DNA of 34,650 bases from Betaproteobacteria bacterium (lineage in GTDB: Bacteria > Pseudomonadota > Gammaproteobacteria > Burkholderiales > SG8-39). A program made the position numbers and the translations under genes. The stretch covers positions 1-34,650 of the forward strand of contig JANXUV010000207.1 of assembly GCA_025356085.1 (NCBI GenBank), given 5' to 3'. Below, piece after piece: positions 17,013 through 26,379 of this stretch (within the stretch, counting starts at the first letter, position 1; each line of letters begins with the position of its first letter). The notes beneath the pieces were generated by a model, which was given only the letters and a program-made list of their open reading frames with translations, ran no database searches and had not been told where the DNA came from.

Positions 17013-17416
17013 GGGGTTTCGCTTTCGCACTTTTGCTGGCTGTTTCAGGAAGCGTCTTCTCGAACGAAGAATTATCGACCCCGATGTCCGGCGCCAAAGG
17101 CGATCCGGCGCGGGGCCGGGCGATTGTGGCGAACCGGCAGGCCGGCCTGTGCCTGCTATGTCACAGTGGGCCGTTTCCGGAGGAGCGCTTCCAGGGCAGT
17201 ATCGCGCCGGACCTGAACGGAATCGGCTCGCGGCTGTCGGAAGGCCAGATACGATTGCGCATCGTGGACCCGGGACGCTTCAATCCTTCGACGATCATGC
17301 CTGCCTACTTCCGCACGGAAGGCCTGGCGCGCGTCGCACCTTCCTTCAAGGAAAAGCCGATTCTCAGCGCGCAGCAGATCGAGGACGTCGTCGCTTTCCT
17401 CGCGACGCTGAAATGA
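17009..17416 (+). CDS. soxX: sulfur oxidation c-type cytochrome SoxX
   Basis: Monoheme cytochrome c that pairs with SoxA in the periplasm and takes electrons when thiosulfate is loaded onto SoxYZ. The ORF track extends to 16868, but the signal peptide MRGFAFALLLAVSGSVFS starts at GTG 17009, giving 135 aa. The heme site is CLLCH (48-52), followed by FQGSIAPDLNGIGSRLSEGQ, and the distal Met is in IMPAYFR (about 97), all typical of SoxX. The start lies inside the terminal codons of the xanthine-dehydrogenase remnant. soxY follows after four bases. Confidence 0.9.
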   Translation: MRGFAFALLLAVSGSVFSNEELSTPMSGAKGDPARGRAIVANRQAGLCLLCHSGPFPEERFQGSIAPDLNGIGSRLSEGQIRLRIVDPGRFNPSTIMPAYFRTEGLARVAPSFKEKPILSAQQIEDVVAFLATLK

Positions 17417-17420
17417 TCGC

Positions 17421-17870
17421 ATGATCACGCGCCGCGAATTCGTCGTGCTGGCCTGCGCCACCGCCTCCTGCGCCGCGCCCGGCGCGCTGCATGCCACGCC
17501 CGCCGCGGTGGACGAGGCGATACGCGCCATCACCGGCGGCACCCCGGCCAGGCGTGGCAGGGTGAAGCTGGATGCGCCCGCGCTGATCGAGAACGGCAAC
17601 TCGGTGGTGCTGGGCGTCTCGGTCGAAAGCCCCATGACGCAGGCGGACCACGTCAAGGCGATCCATGTCTTCGCGCCAATGAATCCGCTGCCCAACATGG
17701 TGAGCGTGTACCTCGGGCCGCGCTCCGGGCGCGCGCAGTTCTCGACGCGGGTGCGCGTGGCGGACACCCAGACGCTGGTGGCGCTCGCGCAAATGAGCGA
17801 CGGCAGCTTCTGGTCGGACCAGGTGAGCGTGGTGGTGACGATCGCCGCCTGCCTGGAGGAGCTGAAGTAG
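17421..17870 (+). CDS. soxY: sulfur carrier protein SoxY with atypical C-terminus
   Basis: Periplasmic carrier that covalently holds sulfur intermediates on a C-terminal cysteine, in complex with SoxZ. The N-terminus MITRREFVVLACATASC is a twin-arginine signal, as expected because SoxYZ is exported folded. The body (ADHVKAIHVFAPMNPLPNMVSVYLGP, ADTQTLVALAQMSDGSFW) is clearly SoxY. However, classical SoxY ends in GGCGG, whereas this protein ends VTIAACLEELK. A single cysteine (144) is kept, but the flexible glycines are lost and five residues follow it. The GAGGAG that encodes the tail also serves as the soxZ ribosome binding site. It may be a variant carrier or a protein with altered chemistry. 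Confidence 0.88.
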   Translation: MITRREFVVLACATASCAAPGALHATPAAVDEAIRAITGGTPARRGRVKLDAPALIENGNSVVLGVSVESPMTQADHVKAIHVFAPMNPLPNMVSVYLGPRSGRAQFSTRVRVADTQTLVALAQMSDGSFWSDQVSVVVTIAACLEELK

Positions 17871-17871
17871 C

Positions 17872-18192
17872 ATGGCGCGCGCCATCATCCAGGTGCCGGC
17901 GCGTGCGAAGCGCGGCGACATTCTCGAGCTGCGGGCGCTCATCGGCCACGTCATGGAAACCGGCTTTCGCCGTACCGAATCGGGGGCGCTGGTGCCGCGC
18001 GACATCATCCGGCAGCTGGTCTGCACTTACAATGGCATCGAGGTCTTTCGCGCCGACTTCCATCCGGCGATCGCCGCCAATCCGCTGATCAGTTTCACCA
18101 CCGTCGCCACCGAGAGCGGGAAAATGGAATTCCGCTGGACCGGCGACAACGACTTCTCCGCGACCGAGTCGGCGCCGATCACCGTAGAGTGA
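17872..18192 (+). CDS. soxZ: sulfur carrier scaffold SoxZ
   Basis: Partner of SoxY in the periplasmic SoxYZ carrier; it has no signal peptide of its own and is co-exported with SoxY. The 106 residues match the family: GHVMETGFRRTESGALVPRDII, VCTYNGIEVFRADFHPAIAANP and FRWTGDNDFSATESAPITV are all recognisable. The ATG is one base after the soxY stop, with AGGAG about ten bases upstream. Its stop overlaps the soxA start as GTGA. Confidence 0.93.
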   Translation: MARAIIQVPARAKRGDILELRALIGHVMETGFRRTESGALVPRDIIRQLVCTYNGIEVFRADFHPAIAANPLISFTTVATESGKMEFRWTGDNDFSATESAPITVE

Positions 18193-18938
18193 TAGCGCGT
18201 TTTCTTTTCCTGTTTTTGATTCTCGGTTCGCCCGCGGGAGCGCAGACGCCTCCCGCAGATCGTCGTTCCGGCTACGAATTCATGGGTCAGGACACGCGCG
18301 CCATGCAGAATGACGACGCAACCAACCCCGCAATGCTCTGGGTGCTGGATGGAGAGGCGCTTTGGGGCCGTAGGACCGGAGCGGCAGACAAGGCCTGCGC
18401 CGACTGCCACCAGGGCATGCAGGGTGTTGCCGCGCGCTACCCCGCACTGCATTCTGAAAAACTGGTCAATCTTGACCAGCGCATCAACCTTTGCCGCACC
18501 GAACAGCAAAAGGCGCCGGCATTGCAGCTCGAAAGCCGCGAACTGCTCGCGCTAAGCGCGTATATCGGCCGGCAGTCGCGCGGCCTCCCGATCGACATCG
18601 CCGAATCTGAGCAGGCAAAGCCTTTCCTGGACTCCGGGCGGGCGGCGTTCAACCGGCGGCAGGGCCAGCTGAATCTTTCCTGCACGCAGTGCCACGTTGG
18701 GCTCGCCGGCAACAAGCTCGCCGGCAATCCGATTCCGCAGGCCCATCCGACCGGCTACCCGATCTACCGCCTGGAGTGGCAGGGCCTGGGCTCGCTGCAG
18801 CGGCGCCTGCGCAACTGCATGATCGGCGTGCGCGCCGAACCTTATGCCTATGGCTCGCCGGAGTTCGTCGAGCTCGAGTACTACCTGATGTGGCGCGCGC
18901 GCGGCATGAAGCTGGAGACTCCCGCGGTCCGGCCGTAG
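18189..18938 (+). CDS. soxA: sulfur oxidation c-type cytochrome SoxA (diheme)
   Basis: L-cysteine S-thiosulfotransferase subunit SoxA, which with SoxX conjugates thiosulfate to SoxY in the periplasm. A signal peptide (MIARFLFLFLILGSPAGAQ) is followed by two CxxCH sites, CADCH (70-74) and CTQCH (165-169). The cysteine of RLRNCMIGVRAEPY (about 210) is the conserved persulfide heme ligand of SoxA. Length 249 aa is normal for the diheme form. The GTG start overlaps soxZ. Immediately downstream (13 bases) is the stop of a convergent GGDEF-EAL gene, so the cluster ends here without soxB, soxCD or a regulator. Confidence 0.94.
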   Translation: MIARFLFLFLILGSPAGAQTPPADRRSGYEFMGQDTRAMQNDDATNPAMLWVLDGEALWGRRTGAADKACADCHQGMQGVAARYPALHSEKLVNLDQRINLCRTEQQKAPALQLESRELLALSAYIGRQSRGLPIDIAESEQAKPFLDSGRAAFNRRQGQLNLSCTQCHVGLAGNKLAGNPIPQAHPTGYPIYRLEWQGLGSLQRRLRNCMIGVRAEPYAYGSPEFVELEYYLMWRARGMKLETPAVRP

Positions 18939-18951
18939 CGCGGCCGCCCTG

Positions 18952-21465
18952 CTATGCCTTGATTTTCTTTGTCCGTGTTTTCGTGCTTGGTTCGCGCAAG
19001 CTCTGCAGCAAGGCTTCGATCTCCGCGGCCGGTTTCGGGCGGCAGAACAGGAAGCCCTGGTAGGAATCGCAGCCCCGGGTGCGCAGGAACGCCAGTTGTT
19101 CCTTGGTCTCGACGCCTTCGGCGAGGGACTTCAGCTTCAGCTGCTTGGCCAGCGTGATCACGGTGCTGACGATGGCGGCGTCGTCGCGATCGCTCTTGAT
19201 GTCGCGCACGAACGACTGGTCCACCTTGAGCGTGTGCACCTGGAAGCGGTGCAGGTAGGCGAGCGAGGAATAGCCGGTACCGAAATCATCGAGCGAAATC
19301 TGCACGCCGATGTCGTGCAGCGCGCGCAGGCCTGCGGCGGCTTCCTCGGTGCGGTGCATCATGGTGCTCTCGGTGATTTCCAACTCGAGGAGACCCGGCG
19401 GCAGGCCGGTTTCCTCGAGAATCGCGGACACCATCTGCACCAGGTTTTCCTGGCGGAACTGCCGCGCCGAGAGGTTCACCGCCATGGTGATTGGCCCCAG
19501 GCCGGCGTCGAGCCAGCGCTTCGCCTGCAGGCAGGCTTCGCGCAGCACCCATGCGCCGATCGGCAGGATCAGCCCGGTTTCCTCGGCGAGCGGGATGAAA
19601 TGCGCCGGCTCCACCATGCCGTGCTCGCGGTCGTTCCAGCGCAGCAGCGCCTCGACGCCAATGACCGCGCCGCTGCGAACGTCCACCTGCGGCTGGTAGT
19701 ACAACTGCAGTTCGCCGCGCGCGACCGCGCCGCGCAGCCGCCCCAGCATGTCCACGCGCTTTTCCGTGCGTTCGCTCATGTCGGGGGAGAAGAACTGGAC
19801 GTTGTTCCGGCCTTCCTGCTTGGCGTGGTACATCGCCAGGTCTGCGTTCCTCAGCAGGGTGTCGGCGTCTTGGTCGTCCAGCGGATACACCGTCACGCCG
19901 ATGCTGGTCGACAGGTGCAGCTCGTGGCCCGCGACGTCGGCCCGCTCGGAAATCGAGCGCAGCAGCTTGTCCGCAACGCGCGAGATTTCCTCGGCATTGC
20001 GCACGTCTTCCAGCAGGATGGTGAATTCATCACCGCCGAGCCGCGCCACGGTGTCCGTGGCGCGCAGGCAGCTTTCCAGCCGCAGCGCAATCTCCTTCAG
20101 CACCGCGTCGCCCACCGCGTGTCCCAGGCTGTCGTTGACCTCCTTGAACTGGTCGAGATCGAGGAACATCACCGCCAGCAGCGTCTGGCCGCGGTCGGCG
20201 CGCGCCATCGCGCGCTTCAGGCGCCCCTGCAGCAGCGCGCGGTTGGGCAGCCCGGTGAGGGTGTCGTAATGCGCCATGCGCGCGAGCTCCTCCTCGGCGC
20301 GCATGCGCGCGGTGATGTCGCGCGCCACGCCGCGGTAACCGCGGAAGCTGCCCTTGTCGTCGAAGATCGGCTTGCCGGTGTGGCTGACATAGGTGACGCG
20401 GCCGTCGGCGTTGGAGCGCGCCAGCACGAAATCCCTGAACGGCAGGTGCGCCTCCAGCGTGGCGCGGTGGCGCGCCATTTCCTCGTCGCCGCCATGCCGG
20501 TCGTAATCCCAGCGGTGCTTGCCGATCAGCGTTTCCGGGCCGACGCCGCGCACCTTGCGGATGCCCTCGGATACGTAGGTGAAGCGCAGCTCGGCGTCCA
20601 TCTCCCAGTACCAGTCCGAGGAGAGTTCGGTGAGACTGCGGAAGCGCTCGGCGATCTCGCGCAGGCTGCGCTTGGTGCGCTTGGTCTGCGTGATGTTGCG
20701 CCCGACGCCGCGGTATCCGGTGAAGCGTCCCTGTGCGTCGAACACCGGCTTGCCGCTCACCTGGACGATGACGCTGGCCCCTTTTTCGTCGCGCCTGCGC
20801 AGTTCGAGTTCATGGAACGGCTCGTGCCGCTCCAGCTGCGCGCGGTGCGCGTTCCAGTCTTCCTCGCGCATGTTGAGCCAAGGATAGTCCCATCGTAGCT
20901 TGCCGATGAAGGTCGGCGCCGCCAGCCCCATCGATTGCGTGCCGCGCGAGACGTCGACGAAGCGGAATTCCGCATCCTGCTCCCAGTACCAGTCGGCGGA
21001 GAGTTCGGTCAGATCGCGGAAGCGCTGCTCGCTGCGCTCCAGCGCCTGGCGCGCTTCGACTGTCGCCGTCACGTCGACGAAGGAGCCGACCACGCCGCGG
21101 CTCCCGTAGGGCGCGGGCAGTTCCACGGCCGTGGTGCTGACCGATATCCAGACGCGCTTGCCATCCGGCCGCAGCACGCCTTTCACCACGTCGCGGTGGG
21201 GCTGCCCCGTGGCGAGGGTTTCCAGCGGCGGGTGGCGATCGATTGGCCAGGCGACCGGATCGATCGGCGAGGCCACGCAACCGCGGTCGGTGGGCCGGGT
21301 ACCGACCAGGTCCTGCAATGACCGGCCGAGAATGGTCTCGGCGGCGGGGTTCGCGGTGATCACCTTGCCGTCGCTGTCGTAGATCAGTACACCCTCGGAG
21401 AGGTTGTCGATGACGGCGCGCAGCAGCTCGCGGTTGTCCTTTTCGAGAGGCGTGCGGCTGTTCAC
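18952..21465 (-). CDS. PAS-PAS-PAS-GGDEF-EAL cyclic-di-GMP enzyme
   Basis: Cytoplasmic signalling protein of 837 residues that may make and break cyclic-di-GMP. Domains are PAS at about 13-140, 145-262 and 272-388, GGDEF at about 397-555 and EAL at about 575-820. The cyclase site is intact (ARLGGDEF, 477-481), and an RxxD inhibitory site (RATD, 468-471) sits exactly five residues before it. The EAL domain keeps EALLRW (605), [26 protein letters not shown] and EGVET, so it should be active. There is no membrane segment or signal peptide. PAS2 and PAS3 are near duplicates. The GTG start overlaps the glpK stop (GTGA), so it is translated from the glpK message. Confidence 0.93.
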   Translation of the reverse strand: MNSRTPLEKDNRELLRAVIDNLSEGVLIYDSDGKVITANPAAETILGRSLQDLVGTRPTDRGCVASPIDPVAWPIDRHPPLETLATGQPHRDVVKGVLRPDGKRVWISVSTTAVELPAPYGSRGVVGSFVDVTATVEARQALERSEQRFRDLTELSADWYWEQDAEFRFVDVSRGTQSMGLAAPTFIGKLRWDYPWLNMREEDWNAHRAQLERHEPFHELELRRRDEKGASVIVQVSGKPVFDAQGRFTGYRGVGRNITQTKRTKRSLREIAERFRSLTELSSDWYWEMDAELRFTYVSEGIRKVRGVGPETLIGKHRWDYDRHGGDEEMARHRATLEAHLPFRDFVLARSNADGRVTYVSHTGKPIFDDKGSFRGYRGVARDITARMRAEEELARMAHYDTLTGLPNRALLQGRLKRAMARADRGQTLLAVMFLDLDQFKEVNDSLGHAVGDAVLKEIALRLESCLRATDTVARLGGDEFTILLEDVRNAEEISRVADKLLRSISERADVAGHELHLSTSIGVTVYPLDDQDADTLLRNADLAMYHAKQEGRNNVQFFSPDMSERTEKRVDMLGRLRGAVARGELQLYYQPQVDVRSGAVIGVEALLRWNDREHGMVEPAHFIPLAEETGLILPIGAWVLREACLQAKRWLDAGLGPITMAVNLSARQFRQENLVQMVSAILEETGLPPGLLELEITESTMMHRTEEAAAGLRALHDIGVQISLDDFGTGYSSLAYLHRFQVHTLKVDQSFVRDIKSDRDDAAIVSTVITLAKQLKLKSLAEGVETKEQLAFLRTRGCDSYQGFLFCRPKPAAEIEALLQSLREPSTKTRTKKIKA
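20302..21015 (-). repeat. internal PAS domain duplication
   Basis: Two adjacent PAS modules in the GGDEF-EAL protein (residues about 151-262 and 278-388) share long near-identical segments. Examples are [17 protein letters not shown] against [24 protein letters not shown] against GKHRWDY, and [14 protein letters not shown] against [14 protein letters not shown]. This indicates tandem duplication of one ancestral module; the first PAS (13-140) is unrelated in detail. Confidence 0.75.
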
Positions 21466-22973
21466 GCGGCGCTCCAGTGCAGCGAGCGGCTCACGGCTTC
21501 GTGCCAGCGCGCGAGCAGTTCATCGGCGTCGGCGCGCGCCATGTGCGGCTCGAAGCGGCGCTCCATCTGCCATTGGGCGGCAATTTCCTCGCGCGATTTC
21601 CAGACGTCGGTATACAGGCCGGCAAGATATGCGGCGCCCAGCGCCGTGGTCTCCAGTACCTTCGGCCGCACTACCGGAACGCCGAGGATGTCGGCCTGGA
21701 ACTGCATCAGCAGGTCGTTGGCGGCGGCGCCGCCGTCCACGCGCAGCTCGGAGAGTTTCTCGCCCGCATCTTTTTGCATCGCATCAAGGACGTCGGCGCT
21801 CTGATAGGCAATGGATTCGAGCGCCGCGCGCGCGATGTGGGCGCGCGATGAGCCGCGCGTCAGGCCGACGATCGCGCCGCGCGCGTGCGGGTCCCAATGC
21901 GGCGCGCCCAGGCCGGTAAAGGCTGGCACGATATAGACGCCGCCATTGTCCAGGACGTCCGATGCGAGCCGTTCGATGTCGGCAGAGGACTCGAAAAACT
22001 TCATTTCGTCCCGAAGCCATTGCACGACCGCGCCGCCGATGAACACGCTGCCTTCCAGCGCGTACTGGCGGTCCACGTCGCGCGCATCCACCGCGCGCCC
22101 GATCTGCGCGGCAGCGGTGGCCAGCAATCCATGCTTGGATGGCACCACTTTGTCGCCAGTGTGCATCAGCATGAAGCAGCCGGTGCCGTAAGTGTTCTTC
22201 GCCATGCCTGCCGTATGGCAACCCTGGCCGAACAGGGCCGCCTGCTGGTCGCCGGCGACGCCGGTGATGGGAATGGGGGCGCCGAGAATCGCGGGTGCGA
22301 CCATGCCGAAAGCGTGGGAGGAGGGAAATACGTCGGGCAGCATCGCCCGCGGCACGCGCAGCAGCGCGAGCAGCTCCGGATCCCAGTCGCCCGAATGGAT
22401 ATTGAAAAGCAGGGTGCGCGACGCATTGGTCGCATCGGTGACATGTACCTTGCTCTGCGACAGGTGCCAGACCAGCCAGGTGTCTACCGTGCCGAAGGCG
22501 AGCTCGCCCAGTTCCGCGCGCCGCCGCGCGCCCGGGATCTGGTCGAGGATCCATGCCACCTTGGTGCCGGAGAAGTAGGGATCGAGCACCAGGCCGGTGC
22601 GCTCCTTAACCAGGCTTTCGGCGCCCACCTCCTTCAGTTCGGCGCACATCGGCGCGGTGCGCCGGTCCTGCCAGACGATCGCCCTGTGGATCGCCTGTCC
22701 GGTCTGGCGGTCCCAGACCACAGTGGTCTCGCGCTGGTTGGCGATGCCGCACGCGACCATATCCTCGGCCTTGAGGCCCGAGCTGCGCAGCGCTTCGCGC
22801 GCGACGTCGCGCTGCGTGCGCCAGATTTCATCCGGATCGTGCTCCACCCAGCCGGGCTGCGGGTAGTGTTGCTTGAATTCGCGCTGCGCCGAGGCGACCG
22901 GCTTGCCGGTCTCGTCGAAAATGATGGCGCGCGAACTGGTGGTGCCCTGGTCGAGGGCGATGACATATCGCAT
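21462..22973 (-). CDS. glpK: glycerol kinase
   Basis: Phosphorylates glycerol to glycerol-3-phosphate (FGGY family, EC 2.7.1.30). The N-terminus [20 protein letters not shown] is diagnostic. [39 protein letters not shown] and [19 protein letters not shown] follow in the expected order, and 503 aa is normal. The ATG has no Shine-Dalgarno sequence, and a TAGAAT -10 candidate ends ten bases upstream, so the leader is absent or a few bases long. It is divergent from sucC. No glpF or glpD is adjacent; instead the downstream partner is the cyclic-di-GMP enzyme. Confidence 0.95.
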   Translation of the reverse strand: MRYVIALDQGTTSSRAIIFDETGKPVASAQREFKQHYPQPGWVEHDPDEIWRTQRDVAREALRSSGLKAEDMVACGIANQRETTVVWDRQTGQAIHRAIVWQDRRTAPMCAELKEVGAESLVKERTGLVLDPYFSGTKVAWILDQIPGARRRAELGELAFGTVDTWLVWHLSQSKVHVTDATNASRTLLFNIHSGDWDPELLALLRVPRAMLPDVFPSSHAFGMVAPAILGAPIPITGVAGDQQAALFGQGCHTAGMAKNTYGTGCFMLMHTGDKVVPSKHGLLATAAAQIGRAVDARDVDRQYALEGSVFIGGAVVQWLRDEMKFFESSADIERLASDVLDNGGVYIVPAFTGLGAPHWDPHARGAIVGLTRGSSRAHIARAALESIAYQSADVLDAMQKDAGEKLSELRVDGGAAANDLLMQFQADILGVPVVRPKVLETTALGAAYLAGLYTDVWKSREEIAAQWQMERRFEPHMARADADELLARWHEAVSRSLHWSAA

Positions 22974-22983
22974 TTGGTCAATG

Positions 22984-22989
22984 ATTCTA
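22984..22989 (-). promoter_or_regulatory. candidate -10 element of glpK
   Basis: TAGAAT on the minus strand (in GGTTAGAATCATTG) ends ten bases before the glpK ATG. The same octamer context GGTTAGAAT occurs upstream of ilvE. No good -35 is visible at 16-18 bases. Confidence 0.4.
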
Positions 22990-22995
22990 ACCGCA

Positions 22996-23023
22996 TTGAA
23001 AACTGCGGGGCCGATGCTAAACT
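22996..23023 (+). promoter_or_regulatory. candidate sucCD promoter
   Basis: TTGAAA (22996-23001) and TAAACT (23018-23023) with a 16-base spacer form the best sigma-70-like promoter in the window. A leader of about 20 bases with GGGAGA precedes the sucC ATG at 23051. Confidence 0.55.
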
Positions 23024-23050
23024 GCGCCGCTCCAGGGAGAATATCGCCGC

Positions 23051-24217
<1,167 letters not shown>

Positions 24218-24219
24218 CG

Positions 24220-25098
24220 ATGAGTATCCTGATCGACAAGAACACCCGGGTGATGACGCAGGGCATCACCGGGAAAACCGGCCAGTTCCATACCAAGATG
24301 GGCAAGGAGTACGCCAACGGCAAGAACTGCTACGTCGCCGGCGTGAATCCGAAGAAAGCCGGCGAGAGCTATGAAGGGATCCCGATTTTCGGCACGGTTA
24401 CCGAAGCGAAGAAGCAGACCGGCGCGACAGTGTCCGTCATCTACGTCCCGCCCCCGTTCGCGGCCGCTGCGATCGATGAGGCCATCGAGGCCGACCTGGA
24501 CCTGGTGATCTGCATCACCGAGGGCATCCCGGTGCGCGACATGATCCGCACCAAGTACAAAATGCAGGGGAAGAGGACGCGACTGGTCGGGCCAAACTGC
24601 CCCGGCGTGATCACCCCGGAAGAAATAAAGATCGGCATCATGCCGGGCCACATCCACAAGAAGGGCCCGATCGGCGTGGTGTCGCGCTCGGGCACGCTGA
24701 CCTACGAAGCGGTCGGCCAGCTGATGGACCTTGGTCTTGGCCAGTCCTCCTGCGTCGGCATCGGCGGCGACCCGGTGAACGGGCTGAAGCATATCGACGT
24801 GCTCAAGATGTTCAACGACGACCCACTGACCGAGGCGGTGATCATGGTGGGCGAGATCGGCGGTTCGGACGAGGAGACCGCGGCGCAGTGGGTCAAGGCG
24901 AACATGAGGAAACCGGTGGTCGGCTTCATCGCAGGCGTTACCGCGCCGCCGGGCAAGCGCATGGGTCACGCCGGCGCCATCATCTCGGGCGGCAAGGGAA
25001 CCGCGCAGGAAAAGCTCGCCGTCATGGAAGCTTGCGGCATCAAGGTCACCAAGAACCCGGCCGAAATGGGCAAGCTGCTCAAGTCCGTATTGAAGTGA
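24220..25098 (+). CDS. sucD: succinyl-CoA synthetase subunit alpha
   Basis: Partner of SucC; binds CoA and carries the transient phosphohistidine. The ORF track opens inside sucC at 23608, but the real start is ATG at 24220, giving 292 aa. Visible motifs are the CoA-binding Rossmann start [43 protein letters not shown], and the active His loop region [16 protein letters not shown]. The TGA stop at 25096 is followed, in the same frame, by the coding sequence of the BenE-like transporter. Confidence 0.97.
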   Translation: MSILIDKNTRVMTQGITGKTGQFHTKMGKEYANGKNCYVAGVNPKKAGESYEGIPIFGTVTEAKKQTGATVSVIYVPPPFAAAAIDEAIEADLDLVICITEGIPVRDMIRTKYKMQGKRTRLVGPNCPGVITPEEIKIGIMPGHIHKKGPIGVVSRSGTLTYEAVGQLMDLGLGQSSCVGIGGDPVNGLKHIDVLKMFNDDPLTEAVIMVGEIGGSDEETAAQWVKANMRKPVVGFIAGVTAPPGKRMGHAGAIISGGKGTAQEKLAVMEACGIKVTKNPAEMGKLLKSVLK

Positions 25099-25110
25099 AG
25101 TAGCACCTCT

Positions 25111-26325
25111 CTGGCGCTCGAAAAGCCGATCCTCACGCTGCCCGGTCCGCGGCAGATCGCCGCGGATTTCGGCGGCGTTTACGCCGCAAACGGGCTGATC
25201 GGATTCATTTTCGCTGCCACCGGTCCGGTGGCGATCGTGCTGGCGATCGGCGCGCAGGGCGGACTGACCGAATCGGATCTCGCTTCCTGGATCTTCGGCT
25301 CGTTCTTCCTGGGCGGCCTGGCCACGCTGTCGTTTTCCCTGTTATACCGCCAACCGCTGGTGTTCTTCTGGACCATTCCGGGCTCGGTGCTGGTCGGGCC
25401 CGCGCTCGGCCACCTCTCGTTCCCGGAAATTATCGGCGCTTTCATCGCCTCTGCCGTGCTGATGCTGGTGTTGGGCCTGTCCGGCTGGGTGCGGCGCTGC
25501 ACCGAGGCCGCGCCGATGCCGATCGTGATGGCGATGGTAGCGGGCGTGTTCCTGCGCTTCGGTTTGAATCTGGTGTTCTCCATGCGCGACGATTTCTGGG
25601 TCGCGGCGCCGATGGTGCTGGCCTTTGTGTTTCTTTCCTATTCAAAAAAGGCGGGACAATTGCTTCCCCCGGTGCTTGGCGCGCTCTTGGCAGGCGCAAT
25701 CGCGGTCTGGGCGCTCGGCAGGTTCCAGGCGCCCGCGACGCTGTTCGCTTTCGCCGCGCCCAATCTCCATGTGCCGGTGTTTTCCTGGCAGGCGATGATC
25801 GAGCTGGTGGTGCCGCTCGCGATCACGGTGCTGGTGGTGCAGAACGGGCAGGGTTTCGCGGTGCTCACCGCCGCGGGCCACAAACCGCCGATGAACGCGA
25901 TCGCCGCCGCCTGCGGCGGCATCTCCATCATCACTGCCTGCATGGGAGCAGTGTCCACCTGCCTGACCGGGCCGGTAAACGCGATCATCTCCAGCGCCGG
26001 CGAAAAACACCGCCACTACACGGGCGCGCTACTGGTCGGGTTGCTGGCGATCGCCTTCGGCTTGATGTCGCCGTTCTTCACGCGCCTGCTGCTGGCGACG
26101 CCGCCGGCCTTCATCGCGGCGCTGGGCGGCCTCGCCATGCTGCGAGTGCTACAGACCGCGTTCACGGTGTCCTTCGGCAGCGGCAAGTTCGTGCTCGGCG
26201 CGCTGGTGACTTTCCTGGTCACGGTGGCCGACGTGCCGATCTTCAGCATCGGCGCGGCGTTCTGGGGGCTGGTATTCGGTTTCCTGATTTCCTGGCTGCT
26301 GGAAAGGAAGGACTTCGCCCGCTAG
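25111..26325 (+). CDS. BenE-family benzoate/aromatic acid:H+ symporter-like transporter
   Basis: Inner-membrane transporter of the BenE family with about 11-12 hydrophobic segments, for example IIGAFIASAVLMLVLGL, AMIELVVPLAITVLVV and FVLGALVTFLVTVADVPIF. The conserved helix-loop around PPMNAIAAACGGISIITACM is also present. The ORF track starts at GTG 25228, but that removes most of the first helix (GVYAANGLIGFIFAATGP). The frame is open back to the sucD stop and contains no ATG, GTG or TTG before 25228; CTG at 25111 is the only plausible start and yields 404 aa, a normal BenE length. The frame is the same as sucD. Substrate is unproven; no benzoate genes are nearby. Confidence 0.8.
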   Translation: MALEKPILTLPGPRQIAADFGGVYAANGLIGFIFAATGPVAIVLAIGAQGGLTESDLASWIFGSFFLGGLATLSFSLLYRQPLVFFWTIPGSVLVGPALGHLSFPEIIGAFIASAVLMLVLGLSGWVRRCTEAAPMPIVMAMVAGVFLRFGLNLVFSMRDDFWVAAPMVLAFVFLSYSKKAGQLLPPVLGALLAGAIAVWALGRFQAPATLFAFAAPNLHVPVFSWQAMIELVVPLAITVLVVQNGQGFAVLTAAGHKPPMNAIAAACGGISIITACMGAVSTCLTGPVNAIISSAGEKHRHYTGALLVGLLAIAFGLMSPFFTRLLLATPPAFIAALGGLAMLRVLQTAFTVSFGSGKFVLGALVTFLVTVADVPIFSIGAAFWGLVFGFLISWLLERKDFAR

Positions 26326-26379
26326 CCTACTTGCTCGCGGCGACCTGGACGGCAATGCACGCCTGAAGATTCGAATTTG

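Noticed and set aside
17414-17427. TGATCGCATGATCA at the soxX/soxY junction
   Set aside because: Five-base arms only, explained by the stop and start codons; no support as an operator.
19096-20898. 600-aa plus-strand ORF opposite the GGDEF-EAL gene
   Set aside because: Antisense shadow with His/Gln/Val-rich composition and no domain.
26326-26379. Spacer between benE-like and acyl ligase genes; a minus-strand frame reads NSNLQACIAVQVAASK
   Set aside because: Could be the tail of a lost gene, but it is too short and I recognise no family. No terminator hairpin with a T-run is visible.
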